This document shows, in pieces, positions 7,350 through 15,995 of a DNA stretch of 41,736 bases. The position numbers and the translations under genes were made by a program. The stretch lies in NCBI GenBank assembly GCA_024224815.1, contig JAAENC010000550.1:1-41736 (forward strand). The letters are read 5' to 3'. This DNA comes from Chloroflexota bacterium. GTDB taxonomy: Bacteria > Chloroflexota > Anaerolineae > Anaerolineales > Villigracilaceae. The notes beneath the pieces are model-generated. The model ran no database searches. It worked only from the letters and a program-made list of their open reading frames with translations, and was not told where the DNA came from. Position 1 is the stretch's first letter, and each line of letters starts with the position of its first letter.

Positions 7350-7586
7350 ATGAAAATAATCCGTTCTTCAGAGATTGGTTCCTATCTTTATTGCAAACGT
7401 GCCTGGTGGTATGCCCGCAAAGGAAAGGTCTCTGATAATCAGGCCGAGATGAAGGCCGGCACAGAAATGCACGAGCAGCATGGTCGGCAAGTTGTCACAT
7501 CTAATTTGACGCGCATATTGGCAATTATTATGCTTTTGATCGCCTTGGTGATGTTGGTCTCTTATTGCACGGCACAAATTTTATGA
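7350..7586 (+). CDS. Cas4/Dna2-like PD-(D/E)XK nuclease, N-terminal fragment
   Basis: 78-aa N-terminal part of a Cas4-like nuclease. It has the IRSSEIGSYLYCKRAWWYARKG motif whose Cys corresponds to the first Fe-S cysteine of Cas4/AddB-type enzymes, the G-x-x-x-H element (AGTEMHEQHG) that supplies a metal-binding His, and a C-terminal transmembrane helix (about residues 54-72). The remaining catalytic residues and the other three cysteines are in the next reading frame (7673-8188). The stop codon TGA is the first three bases of a 65-bp hairpin (7584-7648). Deleting that hairpin joins both parts in frame into a protein of about 257 aa. It is either a disrupted gene or a two-polypeptide enzyme held together by paired membrane helices. 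Confidence 0.7.
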   Translation: MKIIRSSEIGSYLYCKRAWWYARKGKVSDNQAEMKAGTEMHEQHGRQVVTSNLTRILAIIMLLIALVMLVSYCTAQIL

Positions 7587-7648
7587 CGATCCTTGCGGAA
7601 ACGCTCTGCGTTGTCGTTTATGTAAAGTAACGACGCAGAGCATCGTCA
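7584..7648. repeat. 65-bp hairpin insertion splitting the Cas4-like gene
   Basis: Ends are the perfect inverted pair TGACGAT (7584-7590) and ATCGTCA (7642-7648). Inside, GCTCTGCG and CGCAGAGC pair, with TCGTT/AACGA continuing the stem. The length (65 bp, not divisible by three) and the leading TGA both break the reading frame. Confidence 0.75.
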
Positions 7649-7672
7649 CTAGATTATATTTACCCTAAACAA

Positions 7673-8188
7673 ATGCCTCTTTATCTCCCCTTGGCCCTCC
7701 TCCTTATTGCTATTATTCTCTTTTGGCAGTCGAATCGACAGCGTAAAGAAACCGGTTTGCCGGGCGGACGTGTCATTTATACGGATATGGGTGAATGGGG
7801 GCGGGTGCAGAAGCCTCTTTACGATGCGAAGATGCGTCTTACCGGCAAGCCAGATTATCTTGTGGAGCGAAGCGGGAATATTATCCCCGTAGAGGTGAAA
7901 TCGGGGAGAGCGCCCGATGCGCCTTATGATTCCCATATCTATCAATTGGCATCTTATTGTTATTTAGTGCATAAAACGATGGGGAAGCGTCCGCCTTATG
8001 GCATTATCCATTATAAGAACAGAGATTTTGCGGTAGATTACACCCCGGCATTGGAGGAAAAACTTCTGGAAACCCTTAGCGAAATGCGCACGGATGATCG
8101 GCGCAGAAACGTAGCTTGTTCACATTCTTCGGCTGCTCGCTGCAGGAGCTGCGGGTACAGAAAAATCTGTGACCAACGACTTGCTTGA
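7673..8188 (+). CDS. Cas4/Dna2-like PD-(D/E)XK nuclease, C-terminal fragment
   Basis: 171-aa C-terminal part. It begins with a membrane helix (LPLALLLIAIILFW), then GLPGGRVIYTDMGEWGR, the PD-(D/E)XK core (GKPDYLVERSGNIIPVEVKSG: Asp, then Glu-x-Lys), the QLASYCYL motif IV helix and the C-terminal cysteine cluster CSHSSAARCRSCGYRKICDQ (Fe-S ligands). The only ATG that fits is 7673, but there is no ribosome site in front of it, and the codons just upstream (7649-7672) read on in frame as LDYIYPKQ. This argues that it was once continuous with 7350-7586. No cas1/cas2 or repeat array is nearby, so a CRISPR role is not indicated. A DNA-repair or recombination exonuclease is more likely. Confidence 0.8.
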   Translation: MPLYLPLALLLIAIILFWQSNRQRKETGLPGGRVIYTDMGEWGRVQKPLYDAKMRLTGKPDYLVERSGNIIPVEVKSGRAPDAPYDSHIYQLASYCYLVHKTMGKRPPYGIIHYKNRDFAVDYTPALEEKLLETLSEMRTDDRRRNVACSHSSAARCRSCGYRKICDQRLA

Positions 8189-8194
8189 GTCCTG

Positions 8195-8200
8195 TATAAT
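8195..8200 (+). promoter_or_regulatory. Possible -10 box of NAD kinase gene
   Basis: TATAAT ends 9 nt before the nadK ATG. The AGGGG between them could instead serve as a ribosome site on a longer transcript from the nuclease gene. The two readings cannot be separated from sequence. Confidence 0.35.
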
Positions 8201-8209
8201 AGGGGCGTT

Positions 8210-9079
8210 ATGTCTACTTCATTTATCCCGCGAAAAATAGCTGTTGCTGTTCATCCACGCTTTCCAAAAGCTTTAGATGAAGCACAAGTGATCGCAGATT
8301 ACTTGCAGGGAAAAGGAGTAGATGCGCCCATCGGCTCACTCAGAGATGAAGCTTTGCGCGAACGCGTTAAAAAAGGCGAGTTTGATCTTTTGATCGCCGT
8401 TGGTGGCGACGGGACAATTCTCCGCGCCGGACATTTATGTGCCCCTTGCGGCGTGCCTATTTTGGGCATCAATTTGGGTAAGTTGGGTTTTTTGATCCAG
8501 GTGCAGCGTGATAGCTGGCAAGAACAGTTAGGAAAATTACTAGCCGGTGAGTTTTGGATTGAAAATCGCCTAATGATCATGGCAGAACTATTCCGTTCAG
8601 GTGAAAAACAGGGAGCCTGGCACGCGCTCAACGAGGCAGCTGTGAGTCGTGGGCAATATCTTAACCCCGTCCATATTTCTGCCAGCGTAGATGGCCTGGA
8701 ATTAACCACCTATGTCGCCGATGGGCTTATCGCGGCGACAGCAACCGGTTCTACAGCTTATGCGCTCGCTGCGGGTGGCCCGATTTTGCCGCCAGAGTTG
8801 CGAAATATTCTAATTGTGCCTATTGCGCCGCACCTTTCTATTGATAGAGCCGTTGTCCTTGCGGAAGGAGCATCGGTTGAGATTACTGTACATAGTGAAA
8901 ATGCAGTATTTAGTGTTGATGGACAAACGCCAATAGGGCTAGATGCCGGTGATCGTGTTGCTATTTGCTCGGCAGATTATTCTGCTAAATTTATTCGCTT
9001 TGGCGATTTAGGCTATTTTTATCGCAACCTGAGAGCACATATGAACCAAAATCCCTCAACAGGGAATAATAAAGAGTAG
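8210..9079 (+). CDS. nadK: NAD kinase
   Basis: 289-aa ATP-NAD kinase making NADP from NAD. Diagnostic motifs: GGDGT at 65-69 with preceding LLIAV, GINLGKLGFL, the NE of ALNEAAVSRG, and the glycine-rich DGLIAATATGSTAYALAAGGP. The C-terminal FSVDGQ strand is also present. Length is normal. It starts 21 nt after the nuclease fragment and is followed by the zinc-binding membrane protein and recN on the same strand. nadK-recN adjacency is a common bacterial arrangement. Confidence 0.96.
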   Translation: MSTSFIPRKIAVAVHPRFPKALDEAQVIADYLQGKGVDAPIGSLRDEALRERVKKGEFDLLIAVGGDGTILRAGHLCAPCGVPILGINLGKLGFLIQVQRDSWQEQLGKLLAGEFWIENRLMIMAELFRSGEKQGAWHALNEAAVSRGQYLNPVHISASVDGLELTTYVADGLIAATATGSTAYALAAGGPILPPELRNILIVPIAPHLSIDRAVVLAEGASVEITVHSENAVFSVDGQTPIGLDAGDRVAICSADYSAKFIRFGDLGYFYRNLRAHMNQNPSTGNNKE

Positions 9080-9123
9080 TTATATAGCTTTTCTACAACT
9101 CAAATAATTTCGTGGACAAAATA

Positions 9124-9684
9124 ATGCCAACATACGAAACAACTTATTGTATAAACCATCCTAAAACCGAAACAAAACTGCGTTGCAATCGCTGCGAAGA
9201 ATATATCTGCGCAAGTTGTTCTGTGCATACCCCCACTGGATACAGATGCAAAGATTGCATAAAAGAACATGAAAAAGTCTTTAACACATCACTTTGGTAT
9301 GATTATCTGATCGGTTTTATCGTTGCAGCAATTCTTGCCGCTATTGGCTCTGCTATAGTAAGCTTGCTCTCGAATTGGTTTTTCGGCCTTTTTGTCTTAT
9401 TATTTTCGCCTTTCGCCGCTACGATCATCGTAAACGCTGTTCAGGCAGCAACCCGCCGCCGACGCTCCAAAAGCCTTTTTATCACCATAGCGCTTGGCGT
9501 TCTTGCAGGTGGACTCCCCGCTATTCTTGGCGGCATTAGCTCTCTCCTGTTTATTTTTTCTAGCCCTGAATATGCCAGCAACTTCTCTATCTGGTGGATA
9601 CTCCCCCTTATCTGGCAAGTAGTCTACCTTTTTATTACGGCACCAGCCGTATACGCAAATCTTTCAGGATTTACCTTTAAATAA
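9124..9684 (+). CDS. B-box-type zinc-binding membrane protein
   Basis: 186-aa protein with an N-terminal B-box-like zinc site (CINHPKTETKLRCNRCEEYICASCSVHTPTGYRCKDC, about residues 8-43: Cys/His pairs spaced like rhomboid-associated B-box fingers), then three or four transmembrane helices (about 55-80, 83-105, 119-146, 157-180). No catalytic motif is evident, and no rhomboid Ser-His dyad. The ATG at 9124 is preferred over an in-frame GTG at 9112, though neither has a good ribosome site. It lies between nadK and recN with a 2-nt gap to recN, so the three are probably co-transcribed. Function unknown. Confidence 0.8.
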   Translation: MPTYETTYCINHPKTETKLRCNRCEEYICASCSVHTPTGYRCKDCIKEHEKVFNTSLWYDYLIGFIVAAILAAIGSAIVSLLSNWFFGLFVLLFSPFAATIIVNAVQAATRRRRSKSLFITIALGVLAGGLPAILGGISSLLFIFSSPEYASNFSIWWILPLIWQVVYLFITAPAVYANLSGFTFK

Positions 9685-9686
9685 CC

Positions 9687-11411
9687 ATGCTCACAGAACT
9701 TCGCATTTCTAACTTTGCTATTATCGACCAACTCGAATTAAATTTCGAAAATGGACTTGTCATTCTCACCGGTGAAACGGGTGCAGGCAAATCCATTATT
9801 CTTGATGCTGTCCAAATTCTCGTTGGTGGACGCGCCGATACCACTATGGTACGCGCCCAATCCAAACAAGCCATTGTCGAGGGTACTTTTCGGCTCATGG
9901 GCAACGAGCGAAAGGCCGTCCATGAAATCCTTAAAGCAGAAGACTTGCTCGATGACGAAAATTATCTGACACTCAGCCGAGAAATTAAACCGGAAGGGCG
10001 CAGCATCGCCCGCGTTAATGGGCGCACAGTTAACGCAGCAATGCTTAAATCGCTAGGCGCATATTTGATAGATATTCACGGGCAATCCGGACATCTCTCC
10101 TTGCTCGATACGCGCGCGCATTTGGGCTTGCTCGACCGCTATTCAAACGCCGATTCGGCCCTTAACAGCTACCGCACGACCTACAAAAAACTCCTCACCC
10201 TCCGCACCGAACTGGACGAATTACGTCGTCTGCAAAAAGACGCCCAAAGCCGCGTTGAACTACTCACTTATCAGGCAGAAGAGATCGATGCAGTCAACCC
10301 GCTCCCAGATGAAGATGAGATTCTCAAAGAAGAACGCGATAGGTTAGCAAATGCCGAAGCCTTAGCATCTCACGCGCAAGAGACTCTTGCACTGATTGAC
10401 GAAGGGAATCCAGAAACACCTCCTGTAACAGACGCTTTTGGGGAATCCATTACGCATCTTGCCGCACTAGCGAAAATAGACCCCTCCCAAGCCGAAATCC
10501 ACGAGCGAGCCGAGCTTATTCTTGAAAATCTCGGTGATATTTCCCGCGACCTACGCCTTTATCTCGAAAAAGTTGAATACAATCCCTCTCGTCTTCAGGA
10601 TGTAGAAGAACGCCTCGATTTGCTTCAGAATCTGAAAAGAAAATATGGCGGTTCTATCGAAGCCGTAATCGCCTTTGGCGCAGATGCCAGCCGCGAATTA
10701 AAGACGATCTCTACAGCATCTGAGCGGATGGATGAGCTTGAAAAAGAAGAGAAGACCTTGCTCAAAACTTTATCTGCACACGGTAAAAAACTCTCTGATA
10801 AGCGTAAAGCCGCTGCAAAAAAAATGAGCAAGGGAATCGTTTCTGAGCTAGGCGATTTACGCATGGAAGCAGCAAATTTTGCAGTCGATTTTAAGACTTT
10901 GCCTGATGAAAAAGGACTTCCGCTAGGAGGCGAGCGCGTAGCTTTCGATAGAAATGGTTTTGACCAAGTGGAATTCTTGCTCGCTCCAAATCTTGGTGAA
11001 GGTCTAAAACCGCTCGTAAAAGTTGCCTCTGGTGGCGAAACCTCACGAATGATGCTTGCGCTTAAAAATATCTTGGCACGTGCCGATGAAGTTCCCTCGC
11101 TGATTTTTGATGAGATCGATCAAGGCATCGGCGGAAGGATCGGGATGGTTGTTGGCGAAAAACTTTGGCAATTGGGCAGAGAGCATCAGGTTTTTTGTGT
11201 AACTCATTTGCCCCAGCTAGCCGCTTTTGGTGACCAGCACTTAAAGGTAGAGAAATTACTCGAAGAAGGACGCACGCTGACACGCGTTGCGCCGCTAGAA
11301 AAAGATGCACGCCTATTAGAACTTGCTCAAATGCTTGGCGATGTAGGCGAAGGAACCCTGCGCTCGGCTCATGAAATTTTGCAGGCCGCGCAGGAAGTTA
11401 GAAAAAAGTAA
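9687..11411 (+). CDS. recN: DNA repair protein RecN
   Basis: 574-aa SMC-like ATPase of double-strand-break repair. N-terminal Walker A GETGAGKS (29-36), central coiled coil (about 155-345, E/K/L-rich), then the ABC signature region VASGGETSRMMLALKNILA, Walker B SLIFDEIDQGIGG and the H-loop region VFCVTHLPQLAAF. Length is standard. A rho-independent terminator follows 24 nt after the stop. As an upstream RecFOR-pathway protein it would act on chromosomal breaks. Confidence 0.96.
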   Translation: MLTELRISNFAIIDQLELNFENGLVILTGETGAGKSIILDAVQILVGGRADTTMVRAQSKQAIVEGTFRLMGNERKAVHEILKAEDLLDDENYLTLSREIKPEGRSIARVNGRTVNAAMLKSLGAYLIDIHGQSGHLSLLDTRAHLGLLDRYSNADSALNSYRTTYKKLLTLRTELDELRRLQKDAQSRVELLTYQAEEIDAVNPLPDEDEILKEERDRLANAEALASHAQETLALIDEGNPETPPVTDAFGESITHLAALAKIDPSQAEIHERAELILENLGDISRDLRLYLEKVEYNPSRLQDVEERLDLLQNLKRKYGGSIEAVIAFGADASRELKTISTASERMDELEKEEKTLLKTLSAHGKKLSDKRKAAAKKMSKGIVSELGDLRMEAANFAVDFKTLPDEKGLPLGGERVAFDRNGFDQVEFLLAPNLGEGLKPLVKVASGGETSRMMLALKNILARADEVPSLIFDEIDQGIGGRIGMVVGEKLWQLGREHQVFCVTHLPQLAAFGDQHLKVEKLLEEGRTLTRVAPLEKDARLLELAQMLGDVGEGTLRSAHEILQAAQEVRKK

Positions 11412-11434
11412 TTTTCGTTTAGAATAAGAACAAG

Positions 11435-11463
11435 ATAAGGGGCTTTTGCCCCTTATTCTTTTT
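11435..11463 (+). terminator. Terminator of the nadK-recN operon
   Basis: ATAAGGGGC (11435-11443), loop TTTT, GCCCCTTAT (11448-11456), then TCTTTTT. It is a perfect 9-bp stem with a T-run. Confidence 0.9.
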
Positions 11464-11519
11464 AAGGATAGATGTATTTTTTTATGATTTTTGCTGAGAT
11501 TTCAGCATAGAGAGAATAA

Positions 11520-14500
11520 ATGTTAAAGATACGCTTGCTTGGTGTTCCTCTTGTAGAATTGGACAATGAGTTGCTCGAGATCAATAGACGGACGCCTCGT
11601 GCATTGCTCTTTTATTTAGCCATGCACAAAGAACCAATTGGGCGTGACCGACTTTGTGATTTTATTTGGGCAGATGATGGGGGGGAAAAAGATCAAAAGA
11701 GAAAACTGCGTGGGGTTTTGAATAATCTTAGAAATTCCTTTCCTGATAAAGAAGTAATCAGAACTTACCATGATATGGTCGGTTTAGTGCAACATGATCT
11801 GGAAGTAGATGTATGGAAATTTAATGCTGCGATCAAAAAAATGAATCATTTTAAGTCTATTACCACTGAAGACAAAACTTTGCCTCCGGGACTTTTTCAG
11901 GACTTGGTGAGTGCGGCAGAGCTTTGGCGAGGAGATACTTTTATAGAAAGTAGTGATATGCAGCAAGTTTCTTCTGAAACAGAAAAGTGGTGGTCAGAAA
12001 AAAACAGAGAATTTAAGAAAGATAGACTTGCTCTATATAAATTTGTTGCGCAGCAAGTAGGGGGAATGGGAAGGGATGATCAGGCAGTTTCGTGGGCGGA
12101 GAAAGCCTTAGCGATAGAGGAATATGACGAAGAAGCTCATTTTCTTTTGTTAAGAAGCTTGCTTCGTTCCGGGCAACGTAAACGGGGCTATCAGCATTAT
12201 CTTTCGATCAAGGATGATTTTGAAGAGGCATGGGGAGGGGATTTTGTTAAAGATATCCATGCTTTGGGTAGAGAATTTGCTCAGGAAAAGGTAGCAAGCC
12301 CAATACGCGTAGGTCCCGAATGGTCTACTAAAGGGCAGGCGCAGGTTTCTTTTATCGGTCAAGAGGATGCTATCCAGATTTTGCTGCAACGATATTCTAC
12401 AGGTGGTACCGCGCTTGTTTTAGGTGAAATAGGTGCTGGAAAAACGCGTCTTGTGCAAGAGTTTTATCGCTCTTTGGAGCTTTCTCCGCGCGTATTGTTT
12501 TTGCCCTGCCATGAGAGAACGGCGCATATCCCTTATCAGCCTTTACGAGATATGCTCTGGCAATTGACAACGGTAGATATTTGGAAAGAGTTGCCTATTG
12601 AGTGGATAGAGCCTGTGATGGCTCTGATGCCAAAAACAGATGAATCTAGAGCTGAGTTAAGTGAGACGATGGGGAGGTCTTATGCAAAATCGAATGTTTT
12701 TGAAGCGGTAAAAAATATTCTTTGGTTTTTTGCACAAAAAGAAGATGTTTTTCTTTTTGTGGATGATGTTCATTGGGCAGATGAAGCCACACTTTCTCTT
12801 TTGATCTTTCTTTTAGATGAACTTTTATTTGAGGAAGAAAATATCTTTTTAGTAATGGCGGCTGATATTGATGGGAAAAACTCAAATTTAGACAAGTTGT
12901 TGTCTCATACAATAACTGAGAATTTGACTACGGTTGAAGTGCTTCCGCTAAGTGAAGAAAATATCTCAGAGCTGGCCTTTTATATTCTGCAAGAAAAAAT
13001 ATCTAAGAAGGCTGTAGGGCGTTTATTGGAAGAAACAGGAGGGAATGCCCTTTTTGTTTTGGAAACGTTGCTGGACGCCTGGACTCGTTCAAAGGAAAAT
13101 AAACTTAGCTTTGATTTTCCTACGCCACCCAGCATTAAAAGGTTGATCGAGGAAAAAGTAGCGAAGCTTTCAGAAAACGCAAGAGAGTTTTTATCTCTTG
13201 CCGCAATACAAGGGAACCCTTTTGAAATTTCTGTTTTAGAAAAATCTGTTCAATTCTCTTCTCAGGAGTTGTTTTCTATTATTGAAGAGTTGCAAGAAAC
13301 GCGCTTTATTGCCCGAGCAACAGAGCAAGAAAGCCTTTCTTACTCTTTTTTACAAACAAAAGTATATGAGGAGTTGAATGATTCTTTGCCACCTATAAAG
13401 AGTCGTTCACTTCATAAAGTAGTAGCCCAGACCTTAGAATCACTTCATGAGGCGTACCCTGATCCTCAAGCCTCTGTTATAGCGGAGCATTATGAAAAAG
13501 CAGAAGAATTTTTAAAGGCTTTTTCATGGTGGATCCGCGCCGCAAAATACGCTTACCAGCTCTATTCTATTGGAGATTCTGTTGTCGCTTATCAGCGCGC
13601 AGAAGCCTTGCTTTCAAAAGTGACTTTTTCAGAGAACGATATTTATGCGCTTTATGCACCTTGGGGCATTATGCTCTTTGAAAGTGATAATCCTGATGCG
13701 CTAGAAATCGTGATGAAAAGATTCCTGCTCCTAGGAGAAAAGCGAGGGAGCAACCTACTCACTGGCGCTGCCTTAGATGGCTTAAGTGATGTTTATATGG
13801 CGCGAAACCAATTTGAAGAGGGTTTGGAATATACAAAAAACGCACTTTCTTATTTGGAAACAAGCGAAAATATCCAGGCAAAGATGTCTGCATTAATTCA
13901 CCACGGTGTATTTCTTTATATGCTCAATGGCTTTTCTCCTTCTCAAAAAAGTTTTCAAGAAACACTGGTTTTGGGAGAGGGTAGAAATGATAAAGCCTCC
14001 CTATATTTTCTAGGAAATGCAAACTATCAGATGGCAACGGTCCTCACGGGAATGGGTTTCCCTATGAAAGCAATTGAATACGCCGAAAAATCGCTCCACC
14101 TTATGCGGCTTGCAAAATCGGCTTATGGCACAATTTTGCCTCATACCATGTCGGGATTGGCTTATTACTTTTTAGGGAATTATGAAAAAGGCAGAGAACA
14201 TGCCCTTAAAGGGATCGAAATCGCAAGTCAAACTGATAGCTGGCGCATGTTAGGTTACGCTTCTGTCCATGCCTCCATGAATGAAGTTGAGCTGGCTTCC
14301 TTTGGCGCAGCTTGGGCGCATGCAGAAAGAGCTATTGCCCTTGGGAATAAATATAAACACACTGAAATCGAATCTATGGGATATAAAACCCGAGGCGATA
14401 TATATGCTCGATTAAACGCCTTGCCCCAAGCTGCAGCAGCTTACCAAAAAGGGATGGAAGTGGATAAAGGATCTTTTGCCACGCTCGAAAATATGGCGCG

Positions 14501-14999
14501 TCTCGGCTTGACCCTCAGCTTGCTCGGTGACCCCCAAGGAGATGCCCTGCTTCAACAGGCTTATAGCTATACAAAAGCAGCCGACCTAGGATCTATTTTT
14601 TATACTGCAAAAGCTATAGAATTAAGTATCTTCGTCTTGCGTAAAGACTACACAAGCTTCGAAGAAAAAGCCCCGCTTATTAGAAAAGCAATGAAAGAGC
14701 GCTCACATAGCACCGCCACTCTCTGGGTAGACTATTTAGACGCACTCGCCGATTTTCAGCGCGGGGATTTAGAAGAAGCCCAAAAGGAACTGGAGCTCTT
14801 GTGCTCAGCATCTGCTCCCACATCTTTCTTTTGGATCAGATTCCGCGTATTGAAAGCATATATCCAGATACTCCAAAAATTAGGAAGAGAAAGCTCTGCT
14901 CCACGCGCTGAACTAAAAGAAATGCTGCTAATAATTGAGAAAGGATTAGGCAACGCCCCCCTTGAAGCAGAGTGGAAAACTTTTGCGACGAATATCTAA
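11520..14999 (+). CDS. SARP/BTAD-AAA-TPR transcriptional regulator
   Basis: 1159-aa multidomain regulator. Residues 1-95 form an OmpR-type winged helix (MLKIRLLGVPLVELDN, RTPRALLFYLAMHKEPIGRDRLCDFIWAD) and 100-255 a bacterial transcriptional activator (BTAD) all-helical domain. An AAA/STAND NTPase follows, with Walker A LGEIGAGKTR (about 301-310) and Walker B DVFLFVDDVHWADEA (about 409-423), then a winged-helix/ARM-like segment. From about 650 to the end are TPR-like helical repeats (for example YEKGREHALKGIEIASQ, SYTKAADLGS). Such proteins couple ligand or partner sensing to transcription. The target is unknown and no dependent cluster is obvious. Base composition in the first two thirds is more AT-rich than in neighbouring genes. 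Confidence 0.88.
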   Translation: MLKIRLLGVPLVELDNELLEINRRTPRALLFYLAMHKEPIGRDRLCDFIWADDGGEKDQKRKLRGVLNNLRNSFPDKEVIRTYHDMVGLVQHDLEVDVWKFNAAIKKMNHFKSITTEDKTLPPGLFQDLVSAAELWRGDTFIESSDMQQVSSETEKWWSEKNREFKKDRLALYKFVAQQVGGMGRDDQAVSWAEKALAIEEYDEEAHFLLLRSLLRSGQRKRGYQHYLSIKDDFEEAWGGDFVKDIHALGREFAQEKVASPIRVGPEWSTKGQAQVSFIGQEDAIQILLQRYSTGGTALVLGEIGAGKTRLVQEFYRSLELSPRVLFLPCHERTAHIPYQPLRDMLWQLTTVDIWKELPIEWIEPVMALMPKTDESRAELSETMGRSYAKSNVFEAVKNILWFFAQKEDVFLFVDDVHWADEATLSLLIFLLDELLFEEENIFLVMAADIDGKNSNLDKLLSHTITENLTTVEVLPLSEENISELAFYILQEKISKKAVGRLLEETGGNALFVLETLLDAWTRSKENKLSFDFPTPPSIKRLIEEKVAKLSENAREFLSLAAIQGNPFEISVLEKSVQFSSQELFSIIEELQETRFIARATEQESLSYSFLQTKVYEELNDSLPPIKSRSLHKVVAQTLESLHEAYPDPQASVIAEHYEKAEEFLKAFSWWIRAAKYAYQLYSIGDSVVAYQRAEALLSKVTFSENDIYALYAPWGIMLFESDNPDALEIVMKRFLLLGEKRGSNLLTGAALDGLSDVYMARNQFEEGLEYTKNALSYLETSENIQAKMSALIHHGVFLYMLNGFSPSQKSFQETLVLGEGRNDKASLYFLGNANYQMATVLTGMGFPMKAIEYAEKSLHLMRLAKSAYGTILPHTMSGLAYYFLGNYEKGREHALKGIEIASQTDSWRMLGYASVHASMNEVELASFGAAWAHAERAIALGNKYKHTEIESMGYKTRGDIYARLNALPQAAAAYQKGMEVDKGSFATLENMARLGLTLSLLGDPQGDALLQQAYSYTKAADLGSIFYTAKAIELSIFVLRKDYTSFEEKAPLIRKAMKERSHSTATLWVDYLDALADFQRGDLEEAQKELELLCSASAPTSFFWIRFRVLKAYIQILQKLGRESSAPRAELKEMLLIIEKGLGNAPLEAEWKTFATNI

Positions 15000-15050
15000 G
15001 AGCTTGGTATTACCCAGGGAGGATAAACTCTTGTTTTCCATCTACATTTA

Positions 15051-15932
15051 TTATTTCACCGCTCGCGCAATACCTGCAATATGTTCGGGAGTAGAACCAC
15101 AACAACCGCCCACAACACGCGCGCCCAAAGCGATATATTTCTTGGCAAACTTACCCATTTCTTCGGGTGTCATATCGTAAATTGAGTTCCCCGTTTCTAC
15201 ATCTACGCGTGGTAAACCGGCATTGGGTTTTGCCCAAAGCATTGTATTTGGCTCGCTTTCTGTATATTCTTGAATGATTTTTTCCATATTTTCAAGACTT
15301 GTGCCGCAATTTGCGCCGACCAGCACTGCTCCTTTTTCGCTATATTTCTTGGCCACTGCTTTTGGCTTAACGCCCATCATAGTCGCTACACCGCGATCAT
15401 AAGAAAAAGATACGACAATGGGCAAATCGGTGGCAGAGCGCGCGCCATCGAAAGCGGCATCAGTTTCTTCGAAGGCAAACATGGTTTCGATAACGAGCAA
15501 ATCTACACCACCATCGGCGAGGGCTTTGGCTTGCTCGGCAAAACTTTCGAAAACTTCTTCAGGGTTTAATGGCCCAAAGGGTTTCATTAGTGTGCCCGTT
15601 GGACCGATCGATCCTGCGACCAAAATATTTTCTCCCTTCAATGCGGCTTTTTGCGCCAACTCTACAGCTCTTAGATTAACTTCTCTGGCTTTGCCCGCAT
15701 ATTTTGATTCTTCCATGCGGATACTTGTTCCGCCAAAGGTGCAGGTTAGGATAATATCTGAGCCAGCTTCTACGAAAGAACTTTCGAGATTCAGAATAAT
15801 ATCGGGGTCATCCATCACGAGTTCTTCTGGTGGGGTGCCGGGCTTGATGCCCATCATTTGCAGATTTGTACCTGTTGCCCCATCCGCGACCATGATGTCG
15901 CCTGCGTTTAGTCTTTGCAAGAATTTATTCAT
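15051..15932 (-). CDS. Homocysteine S-methyltransferase family protein
   Basis: 293-aa Zn-dependent (beta/alpha)8 methyltransferase of the MmuM/BHMT/MetH N-domain family. The start MVADGATGTNLQMMG matches the family, and the zinc ligands are the Cys of VGANCGT and the CysCys of GGCCGSTPEHI. A methyl donor (S-methylmethionine, betaine or methyl-cobalamin via a partner) cannot be assigned from sequence. A TTGGAGAG ribosome site and a TATAAT box (15969-15974) precede it. It converges on the BTAD regulator with a short gap. It could feed methionine metabolism together with the MtnA-type enzymes at 32-34 kb, but they are not linked in an operon. Confidence 0.9.
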   Translation of the reverse strand: MNKFLQRLNAGDIMVADGATGTNLQMMGIKPGTPPEELVMDDPDIILNLESSFVEAGSDIILTCTFGGTSIRMEESKYAGKAREVNLRAVELAQKAALKGENILVAGSIGPTGTLMKPFGPLNPEEVFESFAEQAKALADGGVDLLVIETMFAFEETDAAFDGARSATDLPIVVSFSYDRGVATMMGVKPKAVAKKYSEKGAVLVGANCGTSLENMEKIIQEYTESEPNTMLWAKPNAGLPRVDVETGNSIYDMTPEEMGKFAKKYIALGARVVGGCCGSTPEHIAGIARAVK

Positions 15933-15968
15933 TTTCTCTCCAAAAAAATAATGTGTTTAGCTTTGGAT

Positions 15969-15974
15969 ATTATA
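15969..15974 (-). promoter_or_regulatory. -10 box upstream of homocysteine methyltransferase
   Basis: Minus-strand TATAAT, 36 nt before the ATG, leaving room for a leader carrying GGAGAG. The -35 hexamer is poor and would overlap the stop end of the upstream membrane-protein gene. Confidence 0.4.
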
Positions 15975-15995
15975 CCGTTCAAGATGATGTCGTCT

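Noticed and set aside
7350-8188. CRISPR-associated Cas4 indicating a CRISPR locus
   Set aside because: No repeat-spacer array, cas1 or cas2 lies in the window. The membrane helices and the nadK-recN neighbourhood suggest a different, chromosomal role.
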